A stretch of 6,277 nt of DNA, taken from assembly GCA_007117525.1 (NCBI GenBank), contig SKGJ01000103.1:1-6277 (forward strand), given 5' to 3'. The notes under the pieces were generated by a model. It did not search any database and had not been told where the DNA came from. It worked only from the letters and a program-made list of their open reading frames with translations. How positions within the stretch are numbered: position 1 is the stretch's first letter; each line of letters begins with the position of its first letter. Below, piece after piece: positions 1 through 5,182 of the stretch. Position numbers and translations under genes: made by a program. Origin of the DNA: Alkalimonas sp. (GTDB taxonomy: Bacteria; Pseudomonadota; Gammaproteobacteria; Enterobacterales; Alteromonadaceae).

Positions 1-457
1 CGGCCATGGCCGGCAAGGCTGTAGCCAGCCGCCAGTCTTTGGCCCATGCCTCGGTGGGCTTTAGCACCTCCAACTGGTGCGGCTCGGACTCAAAACCTGC
101 GACCGAAAGGCAGAGGCAGGCCGGGTTTAGAATGGCGACTTCATCGTCCAGATAGGCCGCCCGCACCGAGCGATCAAAAGCATAAATCTGGTAACGCACC
201 GTCACCGGTTCACCGCGGTGGACAAGTTGCCAGCTTTGCTTGTCGGTTTTTACCGCGCTCAGCACGCCCTGTGCGTCATAAGCGTTCAGCCAGACGATGT
301 TGCGGGCAAAGTCACGGATCATGTAACTGCCTGGGATCCAGGCGGGCAATTGCAACTGCAAGGGGGCATCCTGACGGGGACGAACTTGCAGCTCAACCTC
401 AATCAGGTGAGCGGCAATATCGACACAACGGAGCTGGTATTGAATCAAGGCCTTCAT
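1..457 (-). CDS. M61-family aminopeptidase (glycyl aminopeptidase-like), N-terminal part; gene runs off the left edge
   Basis: Read on the minus strand from ATG at 457-455, this gives 152 codons with no stop before the window edge, so the 3' part is missing. The family, often annotated as M61 metallopeptidase with a C-terminal PDZ domain, removes N-terminal residues such as glycine from peptides and is usually about 600 residues long. The recognisable family signature is [18 protein letters not shown] at residues 37-54, followed by [11 protein letters not shown] at 98-108, both in the N-terminal beta domain that precedes the catalytic domain. The zinc-binding HEXXH motif would lie outside the window, so activity cannot be judged. 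There is no signal peptide, which suggests a cytoplasmic enzyme. The start is supported by an AGGAG ribosome site at 470-474. The gene is divergent from hinT with 58 bp between start codons. The family call rests on the signature and N-terminal layout only. Confidence 0.8.
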   Translation of the reverse strand, partial: MKALIQYQLRCVDIAAHLIEVELQVRPRQDAPLQLQLPAWIPGSYMIRDFARNIVWLNAYDAQGVLSAVKTDKQSWQLVHRGEPVTVRYQIYAFDRSVRAAYLDDEVAILNPACLCLSVAGFESEPHQLEVLKPTEAWAKDWRLATALPAMA

Positions 458-491
458 ATATACTGAATTCTCCTACAGACTCTGTTTGACG

Positions 492-500
492 ATTGTAACA
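492..500 (-). promoter_or_regulatory. Putative extended -10 promoter of the M61 peptidase gene
   Basis: On the minus strand this reads TGTTACAAT, an extended -10 (TGn followed by TACAAT, 5 of 6 matches to TATAAT). It lies about 35 bp upstream of the ATG at 457, leaving a short leader that carries the AGGAG site. No convincing -35 hexamer is seen, as is common for extended -10 promoters. It sits in the divergent gap just upstream of the hinT ribosome site. The assignment is inferred from motif and position. Confidence 0.4.
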
Positions 501-515
501 CGACAAGGATCTCAC

Positions 516-872
516 ATGGCGGAAGAAACCATTTTCAGTAAAATTGTCCGAAAGGAAATCCCAGCCGATATTCTCTATCAGGATGACCTGGTGACTGCAT
601 TTCGCGATATCCACCCCAGAGCCCCCAGCCATATTCTGATCATTCCCAATCAGTTAATCCCAACCGTCAACGATGTTGAGCCTGTCCACGAAGCTGCCCT
701 GGGCCGACTGTTCACCGTAGCGCGCAAACTGGCGGCAGCCGAAGGCATTGCCGAGGATGGCTACCGGCTGATTATGAACTGCAACCAGCATGGTGGTCAG
801 GAGGTGTATCACATTCATCTGCACCTGGTAGGTGGCCAGCCACTTGGCCCGATGCTAAGCTCAATGCGGTAA
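516..872 (+). CDS. hinT: HinT, histidine-triad purine nucleoside phosphoramidase
   Basis: The product is 118 residues, the usual length for bacterial HinT, a cytoplasmic homodimer that hydrolyses adenosine phosphoramidates and acyl- or aminoacyl-adenylates. The opening [20 protein letters not shown] is typical of the family, the substrate-pocket segment [12 protein letters not shown] lies at residues 39-50, and the histidine triad is at 99-103 (H99, H101 and H103 in [10 protein letters not shown]), with H101 the expected nucleophile position. The C-terminal segment GGQPLGPM matches gammaproteobacterial relatives. The ATG at 516 is preferred because AAGGA (505-509) lies 6 nt upstream and the protein then begins exactly where the family does; an in-frame TTG at 486 would add ten unrelated residues. 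Only 119 bp separate its stop from the thioesterase start, and no terminator is visible between them, so some read-through is possible. Confidence 0.93.
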   Translation: MAEETIFSKIVRKEIPADILYQDDLVTAFRDIHPRAPSHILIIPNQLIPTVNDVEPVHEAALGRLFTVARKLAAAEGIAEDGYRLIMNCNQHGGQEVYHIHLHLVGGQPLGPMLSSMR

Positions 873-920
873 CCAGCGACAACTGCGGGCCACACCATTG
901 CATTGAAAGCGCGCAAAGGC

Positions 921-954
921 TCTGAAACTCGCATCTTGAGGTCACTTGGGTATA
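921..954 (+). repeat. Half copy of a short repeat also present at 5111-5159
   Basis: These 34 bp match 5126-5159 at 31 positions; the first 22 are identical and the differences are at 943, 944 and 949. This copy keeps the central core and the right arm (ending GTCACTTGGGTATA), but the 17 bp before it do not resemble the complementary left arm, so the palindrome is incomplete. It lies 38-71 bp upstream of the thioesterase ATG. With the following bases its end forms TATACAAT (951-958), which looks like a -10 element, though no -35 is properly spaced. Confidence 0.85.
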
Positions 955-991
955 CAATGCGCGCCCGCAGTCCAAAACCGAGCAGCCACTG

Positions 992-1411
992 ATGAGCACA
1001 GAAAACCAAGACGCCCTCATTGCCAAACGCATGCAGCATGCATTAACCCGGGTTACTAAAACCGTGTTCCCCGGCCGAACCAACCACCACAACACCTTGT
1101 TTGGTGGCGAGGCCCTGGCCTGGATGGATGAAGCGGCCTTTATCGCTGCCACCCGTTTTTGCCGCAAACCTCTGGTGACGGTATCGTCCGACCGGGTCGA
1201 TTTTAAAGAAGCCATTCCGGCCGGCAGTTTGATTGAGTTGGTGGCCAAGGTCGATCATGTTGGTCGCACCAGCATTCGGGTGCATGTGGATATTTTTCTG
1301 GAGCACATGTATCAGGACGATCAGCACAAAGCCATTTCCGGCAGCTTTACCTTTGTCGCTTTAGGGCCTGATCGCAAACCCATCCCGGTGCTGGCGGGGC
1401 TGGCTGAATAA
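992..1411 (+). CDS. Hotdog-fold acyl-CoA thioesterase (YciA/BACH-like)
   Basis: The 139-residue product has the standard single-hotdog architecture of acyl-CoA hydrolases, which cleave acyl-CoA to free acid and CoA in the cytoplasm. The diagnostic block is VFPGRTNHHNTLFGGEALAWMDEAA at residues 25-49, with N34 and D46 at the positions of the conserved Asn and catalytic Asp. It is followed by the central strands VTVSSDRVDFKEAIPAGSLIEL (62-83) and RTSIRVHVDIFLE (92-104). The family usually forms hexamers (trimers of dimers). The chain-length preference cannot be told from sequence. The ATG at 992 has only a weak upstream GAG (980-982), so initiation may be inefficient, but no better start fits the family N-terminus. 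The preceding 119-bp gap holds a half copy of the window's repeat element. A YciA assignment is plausible, but the sequence is divergent enough that I leave the symbol blank. Confidence 0.88.
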   Translation: MSTENQDALIAKRMQHALTRVTKTVFPGRTNHHNTLFGGEALAWMDEAAFIAATRFCRKPLVTVSSDRVDFKEAIPAGSLIELVAKVDHVGRTSIRVHVDIFLEHMYQDDQHKAISGSFTFVALGPDRKPIPVLAGLAE

Positions 1412-1412
1412 C

Positions 1413-1440
1413 TTGACTTTGTTAACAATCGGATTAGTCT
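1413..1440 (+). promoter_or_regulatory. Weak candidate promoter for the DUF962 gene
   Basis: TTGACT (1413-1418) matches the -35 consensus at 5 of 6 positions and starts 2 nt after the thioesterase stop codon. A poor -10 candidate, TAGTCT (1435-1440), follows after 16 bp. The 61-bp gap has no terminator hairpin, so the gene may instead be read through from the thioesterase. The assignment rests mainly on the -35 match. Confidence 0.25.
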
Positions 1441-1472
1441 GGTAGGGCCAGTCGTTTCTAACAGGTGGTCCT

Positions 1473-1946
1473 ATGAAAACAGCACAGCAATGGTTTGACG
1501 ACTACGCGGTTAGTCACCAACACCCGGTCAATAAAGCCATTCACTGGCTGGCAGTGCCCGTCATTTATGCCACTGTGTTTGGCTTGCTGTGGTCCCTGCC
1601 GATGCCGTTGGCTGGTTTTAGTGCCAACGACATCAATTGGTCCATGTTGATAGCCTTGCCGGTGCTGGTGTTCTATTTTCGCTTGTCCTTTGCCCTTGGG
1701 GCTGGCATGACTTTGTTTACCGCGCTGGTGTTCACGCTGCTGCGCTGGCATGAGCAAGCCTTGACCACGCCACTGTGGCTGACCAGTTTAGCGCTTTTTG
1801 TGCTGATGTGGCTGCTGCAGTTTATTGGCCATCGGATTGAAGGCAAAAAACCTTCTTTTTTTCAGGATATTTTCTTTTTGCTGATAGGCCCGGCCTGGCT
1901 GCTGAGCTTTGTATTGCAGCGTTTGGGCATCCGGTATCAAGGCTGA
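1473..1946 (+). CDS. DUF962 / Mpo1-like family membrane protein
   Basis: The 157-residue product belongs to the family of yeast Mpo1 (YGL010w), an Fe(II)-dependent dioxygenase that shortens 2-hydroxy fatty acids by alpha-oxidation. Family marks are YAVSHQHPVNKAIHWLAVP at residues 11-29 (H15, H17, H24) and QFIGHRIEGKKPSFFQD at 116-132 (H120, E123, P127), followed by the IGPAW turn at 138-142. The conserved histidines are the likely metal ligands by analogy with yeast. Four or five hydrophobic segments (about 26-46, 57-76, 77-92, 101-119, 133-150) put it in the inner membrane. The start is supported by AGGTGG (1463-1468) 4 nt upstream. Catalytic activity of bacterial members is an inference from homology. 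A 94-bp gap with a -10 sequence separates it from the sensor kinase, so it is probably not obligatorily co-transcribed with it. Confidence 0.85.
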   Translation: MKTAQQWFDDYAVSHQHPVNKAIHWLAVPVIYATVFGLLWSLPMPLAGFSANDINWSMLIALPVLVFYFRLSFALGAGMTLFTALVFTLLRWHEQALTTPLWLTSLALFVLMWLLQFIGHRIEGKKPSFFQDIFFLLIGPAWLLSFVLQRLGIRYQG

Positions 1947-2003
1947 TGCGACTAATGAAGCAAGAATCAGGTTTAACCGGTCCGCAGTGGTGGTCTGATT
2001 GGG

Positions 2004-2009
2004 TATAAT
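2004..2009 (+). promoter_or_regulatory. Putative -10 element of the sensor kinase/regulator operon
   Basis: TATAAT is a perfect -10 hexamer, 32 bp before the TTG at 2041. At spacings of 15-19 bp the upstream bases (for example TCCGCA at 1981-1986) do not resemble TTGACA, so the promoter may be weak or activator-dependent. The TTGGGTATA around it (1999-2007) also occurs at the end of the repeat copy near 946-954; nine bases is too little to claim shared origin. Confidence 0.45.
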
Positions 2010-2028
2010 AGTCCTTACCAAAGGCCCT

Positions 2029-2033
2029 GGGGA
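2029..2033 (+). promoter_or_regulatory. Ribosome binding site deciding the TTG start of the sensor kinase
   Basis: GGGGA lies 7 nt before TTG at 2041. No ATG or GTG occurs in this reading frame until after the first transmembrane helix, so this site is the main support for a TTG start here. Confidence 0.5.
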
Positions 2034-2040
2034 TCGTGCT

Positions 2041-3126
2041 TTGCTGCGCAATATTGACGACAAAAAACATCTGCAGTTCTGGCTGCTTCACACCCTTGGC
2101 TGGATTGGCTTTGCGGTGGTGCATTACCTTGGCTCTTTGGTGCAGGAAATGCGCGATGCCTATCTCTGGGTGGTGATGCTGGATGCGTTTGTTGGCTGGC
2201 TGTTGACCATACCGCTGCGCTACGTCTATCAACGCGCCTGGCATTGGCACCCGCTGAAAATGATCATCACGGTACTGATATTGGCCACCCTGGTGGCCGT
2301 GATCTGGACTATTTTTAAAAATCATTCCTACTGGGAAATTTACCGGCATGGCTTTACCCCCAAAAGCTGGAGCTGGATGCAAATTTATCTGAGACACGCG
2401 CCGGTATCTTTTTATGTGATTCTGAGCTGGAGCGGGCTCTACTTCGGTATTAAATACTACCAGACCCTGCAACGTGAAAAGCAAAAGCTGTTAACTGCGA
2501 CCAACAGAGCACACGAAGCCCAGTTAAAAATGCTGCGCTACCAGCTGAACCCGCACTTTCTGTTCAACACCCTGAACGCGATCGCCACTCTGGTACTGAC
2601 ACGGGAAAACGATACGGCTGAGAAAATGGTGACCCGGCTCAGTGACTTTTTGCGCTATTCCCTGTACAAGGATCCAATTAAAAAGGTACCACTGCAGCAA
2701 GAAATCAGTGCTGCCCGATTGTACCTTGAAATCGAAAAGGTGCGCTTTTCCGAGCGGCTGAAAGTAAGCTTTGAAGTCGGGGATGATGCCTGTCAGGCGC
2801 TGGTGCCCAGCTTAATCTTGCAACCTCTGATTGAAAATGCCATAAAGTATGCGGTTGCCAACCGAGTTGAGGGCGGCACCATTGCGATTTCGGCCAAAAA
2901 ATTTGGTCACGACCTTTTATTGGAAGTTGCGGATGATGGGCCAGGTGTGCCGCTGGACAGAGGCCTGCCAAAGTCCGAGCACAGTGGCGTAGGCCTGGTC
3001 AACACTCGGGAGCGTTTGGCGGCTTTGTACGATCATAATTTTTCACTGGTGCTGACCCACAATGAGCCGCAAGGGCTGAGAGTGAATATCCGAATTCCTT
3101 ATGAACTTGAAACAGCGGGATCCTGA
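2041..3126 (+). CDS. LytS/AlgZ-type membrane sensor histidine kinase
   Basis: From TTG at 2041 the product is 361 residues. Four predicted transmembrane helices (about 10-33, 41-63, 72-92, 119-140) form the sensor half. A charged helical linker (141-166) leads into the His_kinase (PF06580) domain, where LRYQLNPHFLFNTLNAIATL carries phospho-accepting H172. The ATP-binding domain shows the N-box LILQPLIENAIKYA (N266), the G1 box DDGPG (298-302) and the G2 box GVGLVNTRERL (316-326). There is no HAMP, PAS or receiver domain. Size and topology resemble Pseudomonas AlgZ/FimS more than larger LytS or BtsS proteins with other sensor modules; the ligand is unknown. An upstream TTG at 1999 in the same frame is less likely because it would precede the putative -10 at 2004. 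The regulator gene starts 3 nt after the stop. The kinase call is very secure; the exact start is not. Confidence 0.92.
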   Translation: MLRNIDDKKHLQFWLLHTLGWIGFAVVHYLGSLVQEMRDAYLWVVMLDAFVGWLLTIPLRYVYQRAWHWHPLKMIITVLILATLVAVIWTIFKNHSYWEIYRHGFTPKSWSWMQIYLRHAPVSFYVILSWSGLYFGIKYYQTLQREKQKLLTATNRAHEAQLKMLRYQLNPHFLFNTLNAIATLVLTRENDTAEKMVTRLSDFLRYSLYKDPIKKVPLQQEISAARLYLEIEKVRFSERLKVSFEVGDDACQALVPSLILQPLIENAIKYAVANRVEGGTIAISAKKFGHDLLLEVADDGPGVPLDRGLPKSEHSGVGLVNTRERLAALYDHNFSLVLTHNEPQGLRVNIRIPYELETAGS

Positions 3127-3129
3127 ACA

Positions 3130-3951
3130 ATGCTGAATGTGGTGGTGGTTGATGATGAGCCTCTTGCGCGCAAGGGGATGTTGTACCGGCTCAATGAGTA
3201 TCCCTCACTCAAGGTGGTAGCCGAATGTGGCAATGGCAAAGAAGCACTGGACGCCATTGCTCAGCACCAGCCCGATCTGGTCTTTCTGGATGTGGAAATG
3301 CCGGGCATGGATGGTTTCGCTGTTCTGGAGCAGTTGCAGCAGCAACAGCTGCCAATGCCCTACGTTATTTTTGTCACCGCCTACGATCACTATGCGTTGG
3401 CAGCTTTTGATGTGAATGCCATCGATTATGTGCTGAAACCGGTTGAAGCTGAGCGGCTGAGGCTGGCCATCGACAAAGCCATCAAGGCCTTTGAAAGCAA
3501 GGATGTGCAAAAGCATAAGTCGCAATTGGCACAGGTGGTATCTCGCTTAACCGGGGATGATGCTGAAACCATCCTGGAGCGACTTAGCAATGAAGAGCCT
3601 GTGGTCGACTCCCGCTACCCTGAAGCCATTAGCATCAAAGACAGTGGCGAAATTACCCGGGTGATGGTGGTGGACATTCACTGGGTGGATGCGGCTGGCG
3701 ATTACATGTGCATTCATACCCGGGATGGCCAGACTCACATTCTGCGCAAAACCATGAAAGAACTGGAGCAGGAACTGGATCCCCGCTTGTTTGTGCGGGT
3801 GCATCGCTCTGCCATTGTCAATGTCAATACCATTGTCAAGCTGCAGATGCTGCCCAATGGCGAGCATCAACTGGTGCTGAGCAACCAGCAAACGGTGAAA
3901 GTGAGCCGCAGTTACAAAGACAGAGTGAAACAAGTCTTCAAAGGTGCCTAG
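3130..3951 (+). CDS. LytTR-family response regulator (AlgR/BtsR-like)
   Basis: The 273-residue product has an N-terminal receiver domain (about 1-120) with acidic pocket D8/D9, phospho-acceptor D54 in LVFLDVEMPGMDG, T83 and K103 in YVLKP, so all phosphorylation residues are present. A roughly 40-residue linker follows. The C-terminal LytTR DNA-binding domain (about 165-272) includes VDIHWVDAAGDYMCIHT (181-197), LRKTMKELEQEL (205-216) and FVRVHRSAIVNVNTIVKL (221-238). The family binds DNA through beta strands, usually at paired direct-repeat sites. It is slightly longer than AlgR or BtsR because of the linker. The kinase stop is 3 nt upstream and GGGA (3117-3120) precedes the ATG, so the two are almost certainly translated from one mRNA and form a cognate pair. 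Its targets are not evident in the window. A run of glutamines lies at residues 70-73. Confidence 0.95.
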   Translation: MLNVVVVDDEPLARKGMLYRLNEYPSLKVVAECGNGKEALDAIAQHQPDLVFLDVEMPGMDGFAVLEQLQQQQLPMPYVIFVTAYDHYALAAFDVNAIDYVLKPVEAERLRLAIDKAIKAFESKDVQKHKSQLAQVVSRLTGDDAETILERLSNEEPVVDSRYPEAISIKDSGEITRVMVVDIHWVDAAGDYMCIHTRDGQTHILRKTMKELEQELDPRLFVRVHRSAIVNVNTIVKLQMLPNGEHQLVLSNQQTVKVSRSYKDRVKQVFKGA

Positions 3952-3973
3952 GCCTGTTCTCCAAGCTCCACCT

Positions 3974-4969
3974 TCAATCGCTGGCAACCTGTTGTTGCCA
4001 GCGCAGCAGGTAAGGGTCGATGCGTTTTTTTCCTTCACCACTGGCTTGCAGCGGGTACAGAGAAGCGGTGTGGTTGACTTCACCGGCCATCATCAAGTGC
4101 GCTCCTTTTAACAGTTGCTCCACTGCATAGGCTCCCAGCTTGGTTGCCAGAATGCGATCGGCGCCAATCGGTGAACCACCACGTTGGATATGGCCCAGTA
4201 CACAAGCCCGGCATTCAATGCCAATGGCTTTGGTGATGGCTTCGGCCAAAGCCGTGCTGCCACCGGGATAGCAATGTTCGGCCACCACCATGATGTAGCT
4301 GCTTTTGCCTTTCACCAGCTGGGCATTTTGAATCGGGCGAGTCACTCGCTCAAGATCGTCCGGGGTCAGTCGTCCCAGCTCCGGGCAGATAATTTGCTCG
4401 GCACCACTGGCAATGCCAGCCGACAGTGCGATAAAACCGCTGTGCCGACCCATTAACTCCACCAGGAAAATGCGCTCAAAGGCGTCGGCGGTATCGCGAA
4501 TTTTATCAATGGCATCCAAGGCTGTATCTATGGCGGTGGCGTAGCCGATGGTGGCGTCGGTACCATCGACATCGTTATCAATGGTACCGGGCAAGCCCAG
4601 GATTTGCCCGGAGTAATGCTGGGCAATGGCCAGAGCCCCTTTAAAACTGCCATCCCCCCCAATAACCAACAAGGCATCGAGTTGCAGTTGCTGCAAGGTT
4701 TGTGCTGCCGCTTTGGGGCCTTGCTCCGTATGCATGGCGGGGCAACGAGCACTTTTTAAAATGGTGCCTCCCAGATGAATGATGTGTTGCACATGGTAGG
4801 GCAATAAGGTGCGGTATTCCCCCTCAATCAGGCCGTTGTAGCCATGCGAGAAACCGATGACGTCAATCTGATGGGCGGCGGCTGTCAGCACGATGGAGCG
4901 GATGCAGGCGTTCATACCAGGCGCATCGCCTCCTGAGGTGAGGATCCCAATACGACGAATGCTGCTCAT
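3974..4969 (-). CDS. pfkA: ATP-dependent 6-phosphofructokinase
   Basis: The product is 331 residues, close to the roughly 320 of bacterial PfkA, which phosphorylates fructose 6-phosphate to fructose 1,6-bisphosphate, the committed step of glycolysis, as a cytoplasmic allosteric tetramer. Visible motifs are the nucleotide loop LTSGGDAPGMN (10-20), GGDGS (104-108), the catalytic PGTIDNDVDGTDATIG (127-142, base D131 and D133), MGRHSG (173-178) and GHIQRGGSP (259-267). Glycine in GGDGS and PGTIDND, rather than GGDD and PKTIDND, marks the ATP rather than pyrophosphate type. The ATG at 4969-4967 is chosen because AGGAG (4975-4979) lies 5 nt upstream and the protein starts at the family N-terminus; in-frame upstream ATGs at 4993 and 5047 would add a poor leader. 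Its last codons form a perfect inverted repeat. It converges on the regulator gene and is divergent from the permease gene. Confidence 0.96.
   Translation of the reverse strand: MSSIRRIGILTSGGDAPGMNACIRSIVLTAAAHQIDVIGFSHGYNGLIEGEYRTLLPYHVQHIIHLGGTILKSARCPAMHTEQGPKAAAQTLQQLQLDALLVIGGDGSFKGALAIAQHYSGQILGLPGTIDNDVDGTDATIGYATAIDTALDAIDKIRDTADAFERIFLVELMGRHSGFIALSAGIASGAEQIICPELGRLTPDDLERVTRPIQNAQLVKGKSSYIMVVAEHCYPGGSTALAEAITKAIGIECRACVLGHIQRGGSPIGADRILATKLGAYAVEQLLKGAHLMMAGEVNHTASLYPLQASGEGKKRIDPYLLRWQQQVASD
3979..4003. repeat. Perfect 10-bp inverted repeat across the end of pfkA
   Basis: CGCTGGCAAC (3979-3988) and GTTGCCAGCG (3994-4003) are exact reverse complements separated by 5 nt. The structure covers codons for residues about 323-331 of PfkA, just before its stop (3974-3976), and lies 28-52 nt past the regulator stop on the other strand. 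Neither strand has a T-tract after it, so it is not a standard intrinsic terminator, but it could stall transcription or protect mRNA 3' ends of both convergent transcripts. Confidence 0.7.
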
Positions 4970-4999
4970 GCTAACTCCTGATGTCTCGTTCATGCAGGC

Positions 5000-5008
5000 A
5001 GTATAGCA
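5000..5008 (-). promoter_or_regulatory. Putative extended -10 promoter of pfkA
   Basis: On the minus strand this reads TGCTATACT, an extended -10 with TATACT matching 5 of 6 consensus bases, 31 bp upstream of the pfkA ATG. The -35 region at 16-18 bp spacing (AAGCCA and neighbours) is a poor match. The position leaves a leader of about 24 nt that includes the AGGAG site. If correct, translation cannot start at the ATGs further upstream. Confidence 0.45.
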
Positions 5009-5071
5009 AAAGCAAACCTTGCTGGCTTGATCTGCCGCAAGTCGCATTAAAGCTACACTTTACTGAAATTA

Positions 5072-5099
5072 AGCGACATTTTCTCTGCAATCAGCGACA
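5072..5099. repeat. AGCGACA direct repeat spaced by two helical turns
   Basis: AGCGACA occurs at 5072-5078 and 5093-5099, start to start 21 bp, in the divergent gap between pfkA and the permease gene. The longer form CAGCGACAA (5092-5100) also occurs at 874-882, just before the other repeat copy. The spacing puts the two copies on one face of the helix, as for a dimeric regulator site, but so short a motif could be chance. Confidence 0.25.
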
Positions 5100-5110
5100 A
5101 TGGTTGGGTT

Positions 5111-5159
5111 TATACCTAAGTGACTTCTGAAACTCGCATCTTGAGGTTGCTTAGGTATA
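5111..5159 (+). repeat. Complete palindromic copy of the short repeat, upstream of the permease gene
   Basis: The left arm TATACCTAAGTGAC (5111-5124) and right arm GTTGCTTAGGTATA (5146-5159) are inverted repeats with two mismatches. In plus-strand RNA both mismatches become G·U pairs, and pairing continues inward to 5127/5143, giving a 17-bp stem with three G·U pairs and a 15-nt loop (5128-5142). In minus-strand RNA the same positions would be A·C mismatches. Bases 5126-5159 match the half copy at 921-954 at 31 of 34 positions. The element ends 23 bp before the permease ATG. It may be a REP-like or MITE-like element, or a leader structure; I cannot name its family from sequence alone. Confidence 0.8.
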
Positions 5160-5182
5160 TTTACCTAAAACAGGTTGCTGAT

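Noticed and set aside
46..489. A 147-codon plus-strand open frame and an 82-codon frame at 218-466 antisense to the left-edge gene
   Set aside because: Both are shadows of the M61 peptidase gene, whose minus-strand translation carries clear family motifs; the plus-strand products are low-complexity and Arg/Pro-rich.
486..515. TTG start ten codons upstream for HinT
   Set aside because: The added residues do not fit the family N-terminus, and the ATG at 516 has a well-spaced AAGGA site.
936..956. TTGAGG and TATACA in the repeat read as a -35/-10 pair
   Set aside because: The spacing is only 9 bp, far below the 15-19 bp needed; only the -10-like end was kept as a possibility.
1999..2009. A third copy of the repeat element before the sensor kinase
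   Set aside because: Only the 9 bases TTGGGTATA are shared with the element; the core and arms are absent, so a promoter-like coincidence is the simpler explanation.
1822..2484. 220-codon minus-strand open frame across the DUF962 and kinase genes
   Set aside because: It overlaps two well-supported genes, spans the intergenic gap, and its product shows no domain features; it is an antisense shadow.
3339..3352. CAG/CAA run in the response regulator as a possible microsatellite
   Set aside because: It encodes only a few glutamines with mixed codons at the end of a receiver-domain helix; too short and irregular for a phase-variable repeat.
4558..4589. Inverted repeat GGTACCAT / ATGGTACC inside pfkA
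   Set aside because: It arises because the catalytic segment has Gly-Thr encoded twice as GGTACC (itself palindromic) around the DND motif; protein constraint and codon choice explain it.
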